This document shows, one piece after another, positions 35,548 to 44,784 of a stretch of DNA of 64,000 bases. A program made the position numbers and the translations under genes. Every line of letters begins with the position of its first letter. The first letter of the stretch is position 1. The stretch lies in contig NZ_CP101750.1 of assembly GCF_026810505.1 (NCBI RefSeq), positions 5,327,501-5,391,500 on the forward strand. Reading direction: 5' to 3'. The stretch comes from Streptomyces sp. Je 1-369. GTDB taxonomy: Bacteria > Actinomycetota > Actinomycetes > Streptomycetales > Streptomycetaceae. The notes under the pieces are model-generated. The model was given only the letters and a program-made list of their open reading frames with translations, ran no database searches and was not told where the DNA came from.

Positions 35548-37134
35548 GTGCCATCAGCGCCCCCCGCTGCCGCCGTTCCCGACACCGTTCTGGTCGTCGA
35601 CTTCGGAGCGCAGTACGCCCAGCTCATCGCCCGTCGCGTCCGTGAGGCCCGCGTCTACAGCGAGATCGTGCCGAGCACGATGCCCGTCTCCGAGATGCTC
35701 GCGAAGAAGCCCGCGGCCATAATCCTCTCCGGCGGCCCCTCGTCGGTGTACGCGGAGCACGCGCCCACCGTCGACCGCCAGCTCTTCGAGGCCGGCGTCC
35801 CAGTCTTCGGCATGTGCTACGGCTTCCAGCTGATGGCCACGACCCTCGGCGGCACGGTCGACAACACCGGCGCCCGTGAGTACGGCCGCACCCCGCTGGC
35901 CGTCTCCAAGGCCGGTTCCACGCTCTTCGAGGGCACCCCGACCGAGCAGTCCGTGTGGATGTCGCACGGCGACGCGTGCAGCGCGGCCCCCGAGGGCTTC
36001 ACCGTCACGGCGTCCACGGACGTTGTGCCGGTCGCGGCCTTCGAGGACGACGAGAAGAAGCTGTACGGCGTGCAGTACCACCCCGAGGTGATGCACTCCA
36101 CGCACGGCCAGCAGGTCCTCGAGCACTTCCTCTACCGCGGCGCCGGCCTCAAGCCGGACTGGACGACCGGCAACGTCATCGACGAGCAGGTCGCCGCGAT
36201 CCGTGAGCAGGTCGGCACCAAGCGCGCGATCTGCGGTCTGTCCGGCGGCGTGGACTCCGCGGTCGCCGCCGCCCTCGTACAGAAGGCCATCGGCTCGCAG
36301 CTGACCTGCGTGTACGTCGACCACGGCCTGATGCGCAAGGACGAGACCGAGCAGGTCGAGAAGGACTTCGTCGCCGCGACCGGCGTACAGCTGAAGGTCG
36401 TCGACGCACAGGAGCGCTTCCTCGACGCGCTCGCCGGGGTCTCCGACCCCGAGGAGAAGCGGAAGATCATCGGGCGCGAGTTCATCCGTGTCTTCGAGCA
36501 GGCCCAGACGGAGATCATCGCCGAGGCCCCCGGCGACCAGCCGGTGGAGTTCCTGGTCCAGGGCACCCTCTACCCCGACGTGGTCGAGTCCGGCGGCGGC
36601 GCCGGCACCGCGAACATCAAGTCGCACCACAACGTGGGCGGGCTCCCCGAGGACCTCGAGTTCCAGCTCATCGAGCCGCTGCGCAAGCTGTTCAAGGACG
36701 AGGTCCGCATGGTCGGCGCCGAGCTCGGCCTGCCGGACGAGATCGTCCAGCGCCAGCCGTTCCCCGGCCCCGGCCTCGGCATCCGCATCGTCGGCGAGGT
36801 CACCAAGGACCGCCTCGACCTGCTGCGCGAGGCCGACGCCATCGCCCGCGAGGAGCTGACGGCGGCCGGTCTCGACCGGGAGATCTGGCAGTGCCCCGTC
36901 GTGCTGCTCGCGGACGTCCGCAGCGTCGGCGTGCAGGGCGACGGGCGCACCTACGGCCACCCGATCGTCCTGCGCCCCGTCTCGTCCGAGGACGCCATGA
37001 CGGCCGACTGGACCCGCATGCCGTACGACGTCCTCGCGAAGATCTCGACGCGCATCACGAACGAGGTCGCCGACGTGAACCGCGTCGTGCTCGACGTGAC
37101 GTCGAAGCCGCCGGGGACCATCGAGTGGGAGTGA
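35548..37134 (+). CDS. guaA: GMP synthase (glutamine-hydrolysing)
   Basis: 528 residues; it aminates XMP to GMP using glutamine and ATP. The N-terminal class I amidotransferase domain (1-200) has the nucleophile cysteine in [10 protein letters not shown] and the His/Glu of QYHPEV. The ATP pyrophosphatase domain has the PP-loop [10 protein letters not shown], followed by the C-terminal dimerisation domain ending [12 protein letters not shown] 35548 fits the known N-terminus. With guaB it completes GMP synthesis from IMP within one window. Confidence 0.97.
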   Translation: MPSAPPAAAVPDTVLVVDFGAQYAQLIARRVREARVYSEIVPSTMPVSEMLAKKPAAIILSGGPSSVYAEHAPTVDRQLFEAGVPVFGMCYGFQLMATTLGGTVDNTGAREYGRTPLAVSKAGSTLFEGTPTEQSVWMSHGDACSAAPEGFTVTASTDVVPVAAFEDDEKKLYGVQYHPEVMHSTHGQQVLEHFLYRGAGLKPDWTTGNVIDEQVAAIREQVGTKRAICGLSGGVDSAVAAALVQKAIGSQLTCVYVDHGLMRKDETEQVEKDFVAATGVQLKVVDAQERFLDALAGVSDPEEKRKIIGREFIRVFEQAQTEIIAEAPGDQPVEFLVQGTLYPDVVESGGGAGTANIKSHHNVGGLPEDLEFQLIEPLRKLFKDEVRMVGAELGLPDEIVQRQPFPGPGLGIRIVGEVTKDRLDLLREADAIAREELTAAGLDREIWQCPVVLLADVRSVGVQGDGRTYGHPIVLRPVSSEDAMTADWTRMPYDVLAKISTRITNEVADVNRVVLDVTSKPPGTIEWE

Positions 37135-37165
37135 CCCCCGCGGTCGCCCACCCCGAGGCTTGCTG

Positions 37166-37219
37166 AGCGCCGGTGCCGCCCCTTCGTCTTCGCCACGGAG
37201 GAGCGGCACCGGCGCTTTC
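37166..37219 (+). terminator. guaA terminator
   Basis: AGCGCCGGTGCCGC / GCGGCACCGGCGCT, a 14-bp stem with a 23-base loop, followed by TTTC. Confidence 0.85.
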
Positions 37220-37281
37220 ACACGCGCCAAACTCACGCTCTCCGCACTCTCCGCCCTCTCCGCCCTCTCGGTTTCCGCTGA

Positions 37282-37317
37282 TCGCTCAGCTCGCTCAGCT
37301 CGCTCAGCTCGCTCAGC
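37282..37317. repeat. TCGCTCAGC 9-base tandem repeat
   Basis: Four perfect copies of TCGCTCAGC abut the stop codon of the PPOX-family gene on the other strand. Confidence 0.92.
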
Positions 37318-37319
37318 TC

Positions 37320-37799
37320 TCACGTTCGCCGCGTGACGCGCACCCCCGCGCCTGGCCTCCACAACTGCACCGCCAGATACTTCTCGTCCTCGACGAAGGT
37401 CCGCACGACCTCCGTCAGCTCGGTGCGGAAGAGGTGGAAGGCGTCCGGGTCCGGCGGATTCACCGTGTCCGTGTACCGCGCGACGGTCGCCGGGTCCCGC
37501 ACCTCGACCGCCCGCCCCGCGATACGGACGTCGCCACCCGCCATCTCCGTACCCGCCCCAGGGTTCGCCTGCAGCGCGAAGCGCGGATCGCGGCGCAGGT
37601 CGAGTGCCTTGAGGGAGTTCGGCATCATGCCGAGCCACAACTCCCCGTTCAGGAACCGGACTTCGAGCCCGGTGGTGCGCGGCGCCCCGTCCTTCCGGAG
37701 CGTCGCGAGGACGTGATGCGTGAACGCGCCGAACCGCTTCTCGACGGTCGCGGCGAGATCCGGCTCTGCGGTGGCGAAGGCTTCCCAGTTGCACGTCAT
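37320..37799 (-). CDS. Pyridoxamine 5'-phosphate oxidase-family protein
   Basis: 159 residues with the split-barrel flavin-binding fold: HHVLATLRKDGAPRTTGLEVRFLNGELWLGMM, then SLKALDLRRDPRFALQ, which contacts the flavin phosphate. Small PPOX proteins of this kind in actinobacteria use FMN or F420; which cannot be told here. It converges on guaA. Confidence 0.82.
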   Translation of the reverse strand: MTCNWEAFATAEPDLAATVEKRFGAFTHHVLATLRKDGAPRTTGLEVRFLNGELWLGMMPNSLKALDLRRDPRFALQANPGAGTEMAGGDVRIAGRAVEVRDPATVARYTDTVNPPDPDAFHLFRTELTEVVRTFVEDEKYLAVQLWRPGAGVRVTRRT

Positions 37800-37953
37800 A
37801 CGTCGAGTCTGCCGCCGATACCCGACACCTCCTGTCGCCTTTCACCGCCCCGCCGAACGTGCCGCACCTCGCACCCTTGATCGCGTCGCACCCCTGTCCT
37901 CCTGTGCTTCCCGCCGGTAACTTCCGCCCCGTACAGCCACGGATGGAGGACAC

Positions 37954-38739
37954 ATGCAGGCGCCCACACCGATACCCGTCGAGCGGTTGCAGTTCGCGAT
38001 GCCGCCCGTCCACACCTCCGTGGCGGACGAACGACGGCACCGCAAGGAGCGGCTCGCCGGCGCGCTGCGCATCTTCGGGAGGCTCGGGTACGAGGACGGG
38101 GTCTCCGGCCACATCACCGCACGCGACCCGGAGCACACCGACTGCTTCTGGGTGAATCCCTTCGGGATGCCGTTCAAGCACATCACCGTGGGCGACCTCG
38201 TCCTCGCCAACGCGGACGGGCAGGTGGTCGAGGGCCGCCACCACGCCAACCAGGCCGCGTTCACCGTCCACGCGCAGGCCCACCTGGCACGGCCCGACGT
38301 GGTCGCCGTCGCACACTGCCACTCGCTGCACGGCCGCGCGCTCTCCACGCTCGGCGAACTCCTGGACCCGATCACCCAGGAGGCCTGCGCCTTCTACGAG
38401 ACCCACGCGCTGTACGACGGCTACACCGGCGTCGTTGTCGACGCCGAGGAAGGCCGACGCATCGCCACCGCGCTCGGCGACCACAAGGCCGTCATCCTGC
38501 GCAACCACGGCCTGCTCACGGTCGGGGACTCCGTCGACGCCGCCGCCTGGTGGTTCATCTCCATGGAACGCTCCTGCCAGGTCCAGCTGAGCGCGCGGGC
38601 GGCCGGGCGGCCCGTGCTGATCGGCCACAAGCAGGCGGTGCAGACCCGCGAGCAGCTCGGCAGCGACCTGGTCGCGTGGATCAACTACCAGTCCCTGTGG
38701 CAGGACATCAGCCGCAGCGAACCGGATCTGCTGGCCTGA
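37954..38739 (+). CDS. Class II aldolase/adducin family protein
   Basis: 261 residues. Metal-binding histidines are present in AHCHSLHG and RNHGLLTVG, with the acidic FYETHALYDGYTG in between, as in fuculose-1-phosphate-type aldolases. No dedicated sugar-phosphate pathway genes are adjacent, so the substrate is open; the family also includes adducin-like non-enzymes. ATG 37954 has GGAGG upstream. Confidence 0.87.
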   Translation: MQAPTPIPVERLQFAMPPVHTSVADERRHRKERLAGALRIFGRLGYEDGVSGHITARDPEHTDCFWVNPFGMPFKHITVGDLVLANADGQVVEGRHHANQAAFTVHAQAHLARPDVVAVAHCHSLHGRALSTLGELLDPITQEACAFYETHALYDGYTGVVVDAEEGRRIATALGDHKAVILRNHGLLTVGDSVDAAAWWFISMERSCQVQLSARAAGRPVLIGHKQAVQTREQLGSDLVAWINYQSLWQDISRSEPDLLA

Positions 38740-38869
38740 CCTCGACGTCAACGCCGAACCGCGACTTTCACCCCCGCTGACCTGACCCCGGGCATTCGTT
38801 CGCCCTTCAGTACGGCACAATTCCCCTTCTCTGCAGGGAAGTTCGCGGGAAGCCTTGAAGGCTTCGAGG

Positions 38870-40156
38870 GTGGGGAAGGCGGCGTACGCGGTGGCGGTGC
38901 AGGAGGCGGGGCAGGGCGTGCACGGGGGCGGCTGCACGTGCGGCGGCTGCCCGCACGGGGCGCGTGAAGGACACCGGCGTGCCGTGGCCGCGTTCCTCGC
39001 CCAACGCGACGAATTCGCGGCGGGGGAGGGGCTGCCCGCGGCCGTCGCGCACTCGGCGATGGCCTCGCGGCAGTGGGTGTCGGACGAGCTGACCCAGTCC
39101 GCGCGCGCCGTCGCTGATCGCGGCAGGGCTGAGGGCGAGGCCTGGCTGCGACGGCTGTGGACCCGCACACTCGGCGTCATCTGGGGCTCCTTCGCCGTGC
39201 TCCTCCTCGTCCAGGCACTCACCGCGATCGGCGCGGGCTGGTCGGACGCGCGCACAGCCGGTCTCCTCGCGGCCTTCGTCATGGGCGGACTGCTGACCGG
39301 CGCCGCATACGCGCACCGGGCGCGCGGCGGAGTCCTCGCGCCAGTGATCGGCGAGGACAACCGGCTCTCCACCTCCCGCGCCGTCGCCGCCTGCTGGGTG
39401 CTCCTCGTCGTCTTCGCCGTACTCGTCCTCGCGGGCGAACTCGCCGCGGCCTCGAGCCACGCACAGCGCGACGAACTGATCGACGGGCTCCAACTCACCC
39501 GCGCCGCAGGAACGGTGACCGTCCTCGCCGTGGTGTGCGCCGTCGCCGTCCTGGTACGCAGGGTCGTCGGCCTGCGCGTGCTGGGCCAGCGCCTGCAGAA
39601 GGTCCGCGCGGACCGGCCTCGGGCCTCCGACCCGCTCACCGACGACGCGGGCCGCGGCAGCTTCGCCGACGCGCAGTACGTCCTGATCAGCGCCGTCGCC
39701 GTGCTCTTCGCCGCCGTGCGCCTGGCGCGCCGCCCCGAGCAGCTGCCCGACCTGCCGTGGGGTCTCGCCCTGCTCGTACTGGTCTCCGCCGCGACGTACC
39801 TTGCGGGGAAGTACGCCGAAGGCGGCCGCCCCGTCATCCTCTCCGTCGTCCGCGCGCGGGAGGCCGGCGACCTCGACGCCCCCATCCGCACGGGCGACGA
39901 CATCGAGATCCGCGGCGCGGGCTTCGTCCCACCCGGCGCCGGGGACGCCGACCGGCTCGCCCGCACGGTCGTCCGCATCGGCGCCGTACACGTCCACGTA
40001 CCGCTCGTCCCCGTGCCGGGCGGCTTCACCAACCCGACTGACGCGGTGCTTACCGTCCCCGTCCCCGTCGACGTGGAACCCGGCCGCGTCGAGGTCCAAG
40101 TCGTCACGGCCGCGGGCGTCGAAACGAACCGCGTCACAATCGACGTAACAGACTGA
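38870..40156 (+). CDS. Multi-pass membrane protein with N-terminal CxCGGC motif and C-terminal IPT/Ig-like domain
   Basis: 428 residues from GTG 38870 with GAAGG upstream; a TTG at 38855 is an alternative. A Gly/Cys cluster GGGCTCGGCPHG lies near residue 20 (possible metal site), followed by an amphipathic region. About five hydrophobic segments cover residues 95-320, and a C-terminal domain (about 330-428, IEIRGAGFVPPG to VEVQVVTAAGVETNRVTIDVTD) looks like an IPT/TIG Ig fold. I do not recognise a named family. Confidence 0.75.
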   Translation: MGKAAYAVAVQEAGQGVHGGGCTCGGCPHGAREGHRRAVAAFLAQRDEFAAGEGLPAAVAHSAMASRQWVSDELTQSARAVADRGRAEGEAWLRRLWTRTLGVIWGSFAVLLLVQALTAIGAGWSDARTAGLLAAFVMGGLLTGAAYAHRARGGVLAPVIGEDNRLSTSRAVAACWVLLVVFAVLVLAGELAAASSHAQRDELIDGLQLTRAAGTVTVLAVVCAVAVLVRRVVGLRVLGQRLQKVRADRPRASDPLTDDAGRGSFADAQYVLISAVAVLFAAVRLARRPEQLPDLPWGLALLVLVSAATYLAGKYAEGGRPVILSVVRAREAGDLDAPIRTGDDIEIRGAGFVPPGAGDADRLARTVVRIGAVHVHVPLVPVPGGFTNPTDAVLTVPVPVDVEPGRVEVQVVTAAGVETNRVTIDVTD

Positions 40157-40386
40157 CCCTCAGCGTCCTCAGCGTCCTCAGCACCCACAGCACCTCTCCC
40201 CCTCCCGGAATCTCCGGCCCGGAACCTCCGCCCCCGGAACCGCTCCTTCCTGTACCGCCTTCCCCTCGCACCGCCTCCCCTGCCTTGTCCGAGCCGTCGT
40301 GGAATCCCCTTGCACGCCACTGAGCAGCGGCCCCTCTTCGTACGTATCGTCAAGTGACGGGACCACCCGAGAGGCGGCGGAGTGTC

Positions 40387-40956
40387 ATGGCGCACGGCAT
40401 GCGTACGGACAGCCACACCGGCCACATCGGCCGCACCAGGCGCGACGGCTGGCGGGAGCCCGCCACCCGCTACGCCCTCCTCCCCCTGCGGATCTTCCTG
40501 GGCATCACCTTCATCTACGCGGGCCTGGACAAGCTCACCGACAGCACCTTCATGCAGGCGAGTGGCGCGGGCTCGATCGGCGCACAGATGGAGGGCGTCC
40601 GCGACATCTCCGCGATCCCCGCTCTCGTCGACCTCTCCCTCAAGAGCCCCGTCGGCTTCGGCTATGCCATCGCCCTGGGAGAACTCGCCGTCGGCATCGG
40701 CACCCTTATCGGGCTGTTCGCCCGGGTCGCCGCACTCGGTGGCGCGCTCATCTCGCTCAGCCTCTGGCTGACCGTCAGCTGGCACGAGGAGCCCTACTAC
40801 TACGGCAACGACCTGGCCTACCTGATGGCCTGGCTGCCGCTGATCCTCGCCGGAGCCTCGGTCTTCTCCCTCGACGCCCTGCGCGCCGCCCGCCGACGGG
40901 CGCCCCGGGGTCCGGTCGGCCCTGCTAGGACAGACCTTGGTCCCGCGGCTCCTTGA
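40387..40956 (+). CDS. DoxX/DoxD-family membrane protein
   Basis: 189 residues with four hydrophobic helices. PLRIFLGITFIYAGLDKLTD is the family's first-helix signature, and GELAVGIGTLIGLFARVAALGG the central pair. It may take part in quinone-linked thiol or thiosulfate redox chemistry by family analogy. ATG 40387 is preceded by GGAG; the frame is open further upstream. Its 3' end overlaps the 3' end of the convergent small membrane protein gene by about 30 bases. Confidence 0.82.
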   Translation: MAHGMRTDSHTGHIGRTRRDGWREPATRYALLPLRIFLGITFIYAGLDKLTDSTFMQASGAGSIGAQMEGVRDISAIPALVDLSLKSPVGFGYAIALGELAVGIGTLIGLFARVAALGGALISLSLWLTVSWHEEPYYYGNDLAYLMAWLPLILAGASVFSLDALRAARRRAPRGPVGPARTDLGPAAP

Positions 40957-41176
40957 CGCCTCCGGCACCACCGCCCGACCGTGCCGCGCCCCTCGGACGT
41001 ATCCCATGGATCGCCGCCGCCACGCCCGCCAGGAACAGGCCGGCCATCATGAGCGGCATCGCGACGAACCACGGCGTGTCCCAGGCACCGCCCGCGTCGC
41101 CCGCGTACACGACCGCGACCGTCAGCAGGCAGAGCCCTGCCACCAGCTTGCCTGGGTGGAATTCATGACGTAGCAC
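40925..41176 (-). CDS. Small membrane protein, PspC-linked
   Basis: 83 residues from GTG 41176, overlapping the stop of the PspC gene by 14 bases, so translationally coupled to it. Two hydrophobic helices (KLVAGLCLLTVAVVYAGDAG and WFVAMPLMMAGLFLAGVAAAIHGI) form a hairpin; the tail is Gly-rich. No named family is recognised; its coupling suggests it belongs to the envelope-stress unit. Confidence 0.75.
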   Translation of the reverse strand: MLRHEFHPGKLVAGLCLLTVAVVYAGDAGGAWDTPWFVAMPLMMAGLFLAGVAAAIHGIRPRGAARSGGGAGGVKEPRDQGLS

Positions 41177-42575
41177 GGGTCACCTTCGCTTGTCCGACGC
41201 CGACTTCGAGGCGCAGATCGATCGTGCCGCCACCGTCGCCGCCCGAGGGCGGCCGCAGCGTCACCGTCTTCTCCCGGCCCGGAGCGATGTCCAGGTCCTT
41301 GTCCTTGTCGCTCGGCAACGTGATGTCGCCGACGCCGACCTCCACGTCGAGCCGCACGGTGGCGTCCTTCGGCAGGATCACGTCGATGCTGCCCGCGCCG
41401 ACCTCGGCACTCGTCTGCAACGTCTTTCCCTTGCCGACGTCGACCTTGCGCAGATCGAGCGTGCCGGTGCCGAGCCCCACCTCGTACTGAGGTCGGACGT
41501 CCGCCACCGTGGTCGGTATCCAGTCCGTGTGCGCGTAGTGCGTCGTGATGTTCTTCGGCAGGGCCGCCGAGGCCGCGAGGAGGCCGGCCGTCAGCACCGC
41601 CAGCACGATCGACCCCGCTCCGGTGCGCCCGAGGAAGGCGCTCACCGCGATGCCGAGACCGAACACTCCGAGCGCACACGCGAGGCCCACCTGCAAAGTC
41701 GTGCCGAGCGGATGGTCCTCCCAGGTCAGCCCGGTCCCGAGGCCGCCCGCGAGCAGGGCGGACAGGAACACCCAGCCGCCGATCCAGCGCGGCCCGCGGG
41801 GCACGGGTGCGGGTGCGGGCGGCGGTACTTTGGCCTCGCGGAGCACGCCCGCACGGTGGCCCGCCACCCGATACTCGAGGGTGAGACCCTCGGGTTTGAG
41901 GCCCGCGGGACCCCAGAAGTAGCCCGAGATTCCGTCGTACGTCCCGTCCTTGATTATCGGGTCGCGCCACCACGAAGGGCCCCCGGCGACGGGCGGCGCC
42001 TTCGCCTCGGGCGGTGCGTCCGCCGCGGCCTGCGCCGCCACCGGGTCGGGGCCGAGATTGTCGCGCTGCTGCGACCAATACCCGGCGCCCGCGAGGAGCA
42101 GGGCGAGGACGGCGGCGAAGGTGAGCGCACCGCCGTTGTTCAGCAGAGTCAGAAAGACGCCGCAGCCGACGAGTGCGAAGAGCACGGCGGTCAGCGCCTG
42201 GCCGTCGACCCGGCCGGAGAGGAGCCTGCGCGCCTCGTTCTCCTCCTCGTCCTCGTACGGCACGAAGAGCCACGCGAAGCCGTAGAACACCAGGCCGAGG
42301 CCGCTGGTGATCGCGAGCACGGCCAGGCCGATGCGGAAGATCACCGGGTCCATGTCGCAGTGCCGGCCAAGGCCGGCGCACACACCGCCGAGCTTCTTCT
42401 GCCGACGGTCGCGGCGGAACGTGCGCTCCTCCGCGGGCGGGCCCGGATCAGGAGCGTCCGCGGGCAGGCCCGGGTCAGGAGCGCCCGCGGGACCGCCCGG
42501 GACGCCATACGCGTCGCGCAAGGCGTCGTGGATGGCGGCCTCGGTCTCCGTCTCGGCGGGCTGCTGATCTGTCAT
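41163..42575 (-). CDS. PspC-domain membrane protein
   Basis: 470 residues. After a Pro-rich N-terminus, the PspC domain (about 52-110, RDRRQKKLGGVCAGLGRHCDMDPVIFRI) is followed by further membrane helices. A C-terminal beta-repeat domain (about 350-470, GLGTGTLDLRKVDVGKGK, VGAGSIDVILPKDATVRLDVEVGVGDITLP) resembles the LiaF/adhesin-like DUF fold. Such proteins act with LiaRS-like systems that sense cell-envelope stress. It is divergent from the PspC-type sensor kinase gene with 169 bases between starts. Confidence 0.88.
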   Translation of the reverse strand: MTDQQPAETETEAAIHDALRDAYGVPGGPAGAPDPGLPADAPDPGPPAEERTFRRDRRQKKLGGVCAGLGRHCDMDPVIFRIGLAVLAITSGLGLVFYGFAWLFVPYEDEEENEARRLLSGRVDGQALTAVLFALVGCGVFLTLLNNGGALTFAAVLALLLAGAGYWSQQRDNLGPDPVAAQAAADAPPEAKAPPVAGGPSWWRDPIIKDGTYDGISGYFWGPAGLKPEGLTLEYRVAGHRAGVLREAKVPPPAPAPVPRGPRWIGGWVFLSALLAGGLGTGLTWEDHPLGTTLQVGLACALGVFGLGIAVSAFLGRTGAGSIVLAVLTAGLLAASAALPKNITTHYAHTDWIPTTVADVRPQYEVGLGTGTLDLRKVDVGKGKTLQTSAEVGAGSIDVILPKDATVRLDVEVGVGDITLPSDKDKDLDIAPGREKTVTLRPPSGGDGGGTIDLRLEVGVGQAKVTRATS

Positions 42576-42744
42576 GTGTCCATGGTGACCGCCGCAGGGC
42601 CGCCGCGGCAGTCGGGACGACCCTGGACGAACCCTGATATCGCCCCTGAGACAGCGCGGGCCGCACCCCTGACAGGGCCGGGGCAGGGGAACGGATCAGG
42701 GAAGTCTCGGGGGTCGACCCTGATGCTCCGACCCGCGCCCGCGT

Positions 42745-44049
42745 GTGAATATCGAGAACATGCCGGAAGCCGCTGCACCGCCCATCGACGATGTCCGACC
42801 GCTGCGCAAGCTATATCGCAGCGGTGACGGGCGTTGGCTCGGTGGGGTGGCGCGCGGTCTGGCCGGACATCTCGGGCTGCCCGTGATCTGGGTCCGGCTG
42901 ATCTTCGTCGGCCTGTTCACGGCGGACGGTCTCGGCGCTCTGCTCTACGCGGCGTTCTGGTTCTTCGTCCCGCTGGGCGTGGGCGGAGTGGACGCCGAGC
43001 GGCCGCCCTCGGCCGTCACGGCCGAGACGGCGCCGGACGGCCGCCGAAGACTCGTCGCCCGCAAGCCCGACAAGGGCCAGCTCGTCGCGCTCCTCGCGAT
43101 GGTCGTCGTCGCCATGGTCTTCGTCAGCAACGTGGACCTGGACGGCTCGACGAAGGCGTACGTCGTCCCGACCCTGCTCGTCGCCGCCGGCGTCGCCCTC
43201 GTCTGGCGGCAGGCCGACAACGCCCGCAGGGCTCGCTGGATGGCCGTCGGCCGTCGCAGGCGCACCCTGACCATCGCCCGCTCGGCGGCCGGCGTGCTCC
43301 TGGTCGGCGCCGGGGTGTCCGGCATATTCGTGCTGCAGGGCTCCGCCGCACACCTGGGCGCCGTACTGCAGGCCTCGCTCGCCGTGCTGGTCGGCGTCGC
43401 GCTGCTCGCCGGGCCCTATCTCGTCCGCATGATGCAGGACCTCTCCGAGGAGCGGCTGATGCGCATCCGCGCCCAGGAGAGAGCCGAGGTCGCCGCCCAT
43501 GTGCACGACTCCGTGCTGCACACCCTGACCCTGATCCAGCGCAACGCGGAGAGCGCGAGCGAGGTGCGTCGTCTCGCCCGCGCCCAGGAGCGCGACCTGC
43601 GCGCCTGGCTCTACAAACCCGAGGGAACCGGCAAGGACGAGGACGAGGAACCCGACACCCTCGCCGAGGCGGTCCGCCGCAGCGCCGCGGAGGTCGAGGA
43701 CAAACACGGCGTCCCCATCGAGGTTGTCGTCGTCGGCGACTGTCCGCTCGACGAGCGGCTGACCGCACAGATGCAGGCCGCGAGGGAAGCGATGGTGAAC
43801 GCCGCCAAGTACGGTGGCGAGGGCGGCGCGGTGCAGGTCTTCGCCGAAGTCGAGGGGGAGACGGTGTTCGTGTCGGTACGGGACCGCGGTCCCGGGTTCG
43901 ATCTGGACTCCGTGCCGGACGATCGCATGGGCGTACGAGAATCGATCATCGGCCGTATGCAGCGCAACGGTGGCACGGCGCGCCTTCGCGTGGTGCCCGG
44001 CGGCGGCACGGAAGTCGAGCTGGAGATGGAGAGGACGGCGACGACATGA
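42745..44049 (+). CDS. PspC-domain sensor histidine kinase
   Basis: 434 residues. N-terminal PspC domain (about 18-80, WLGGVARGLAGHLGLPVIWVRLIFVG), several membrane helices to about 235, then a NarL/LiaS-type kinase core: the H box AAHVHDSVLHTLTLIQ with the phospho-accepting His, the N box REAMVNAAKYG and DRGPGFD as the G box. GTG 42745 is the assigned start; ATG 42760 is possible. Its stop overlaps the regulator start (ATGA). It forms one sensory unit with the divergent PspC protein. Confidence 0.92.
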   Translation: MNIENMPEAAAPPIDDVRPLRKLYRSGDGRWLGGVARGLAGHLGLPVIWVRLIFVGLFTADGLGALLYAAFWFFVPLGVGGVDAERPPSAVTAETAPDGRRRLVARKPDKGQLVALLAMVVVAMVFVSNVDLDGSTKAYVVPTLLVAAGVALVWRQADNARRARWMAVGRRRRTLTIARSAAGVLLVGAGVSGIFVLQGSAAHLGAVLQASLAVLVGVALLAGPYLVRMMQDLSEERLMRIRAQERAEVAAHVHDSVLHTLTLIQRNAESASEVRRLARAQERDLRAWLYKPEGTGKDEDEEPDTLAEAVRRSAAEVEDKHGVPIEVVVVGDCPLDERLTAQMQAAREAMVNAAKYGGEGGAVQVFAEVEGETVFVSVRDRGPGFDLDSVPDDRMGVRESIIGRMQRNGGTARLRVVPGGGTEVELEMERTATT

Positions 44050-44777
44050 GGGACGCGACCGGGGCGAGCGGGCCCACGGAGCCGACCGGGACGGATGAGG
44101 GCGGCGGTGCGGACGGGCGTCGTGTACGAGTCGTCCTCGTCGACGATCACCGGATGTTCCGCACTGGAGTGCAGGCGGAGATCGGACGCACCGACGTCAC
44201 CGGCGTCGAAGTCGTCGGAGAGGCGGCCGACGTCGACCAGGCGGTCACGGTCATCACGGCCACGCGCCCCGAGGTCGTCCTCCTCGACGTACACCTGCCG
44301 GGTGGCGGAGGCGTGGAAGTACTGCGCCGGTGCGCGCCGTTGATGGCTGACGCGGAGAGCCCGGTGCGGTTCCTCGCGCTGTCGGTGTCCGACGCGGCGG
44401 AGGACGTCATCGGTGTCATCCGCGGCGGCGCCCGTGGCTATGTCACCAAGACCATCACCGGCACCGACCTGGTGGACTCCGTCTTCCGTGTGCAGGACGG
44501 CGACGCGGTGTTCTCGCCGCGCCTCGCCGGATTCGTCCTGGACGCGTTCGCCTCGACGGACGCGCCGCCGGTCGACGAGGACCTGGACCGCCTCACCCAG
44601 CGCGAGCGGGAGGTCCTGCGACTCATCGCGCGTGGTTATGCGTACAAGGAGATCGCCAAGCAGCTCTTCATCTCCGTGAAGACGGTCGAGTCGCATGTTT
44701 CGGCGGTGCTGAGGAAGTTGCAGCTGTCCAACCGCCATGAGCTGACGCGGTGGGCGACGGCTCGGCGGCTGGTCTGA
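44046..44777 (+). CDS. NarL/LuxR-family response regulator
   Basis: 243 residues from ATG 44046. After a short Gly/Thr leader, the REC domain (about 28-155) shows VVLVDDHRMFRTG and the phospho-acceptor Asp in VVLLDVHLPGGGG. The C-terminal LuxR HTH is LTQREREVLRLIARGYAYKEIAKQLFISVKTVESHVSAVLRKL. It is translationally coupled to the sensor kinase. It likely controls the divergent PspC unit and itself. Confidence 0.94.
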   Translation: MRDATGASGPTEPTGTDEGGGADGRRVRVVLVDDHRMFRTGVQAEIGRTDVTGVEVVGEAADVDQAVTVITATRPEVVLLDVHLPGGGGVEVLRRCAPLMADAESPVRFLALSVSDAAEDVIGVIRGGARGYVTKTITGTDLVDSVFRVQDGDAVFSPRLAGFVLDAFASTDAPPVDEDLDRLTQREREVLRLIARGYAYKEIAKQLFISVKTVESHVSAVLRKLQLSNRHELTRWATARRLV

Positions 44778-44784
44778 GCGGGGG

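Noticed and set aside
35554..41007. An open minus-strand frame of 1817 codons opposite guaA and downstream genes
   Set aside because: It is antisense to well-supported genes, reads as Arg/Ala/Gly/Val-biased low-complexity protein, and arises because stop codons are rare on the complementary frame of GC-rich genes.
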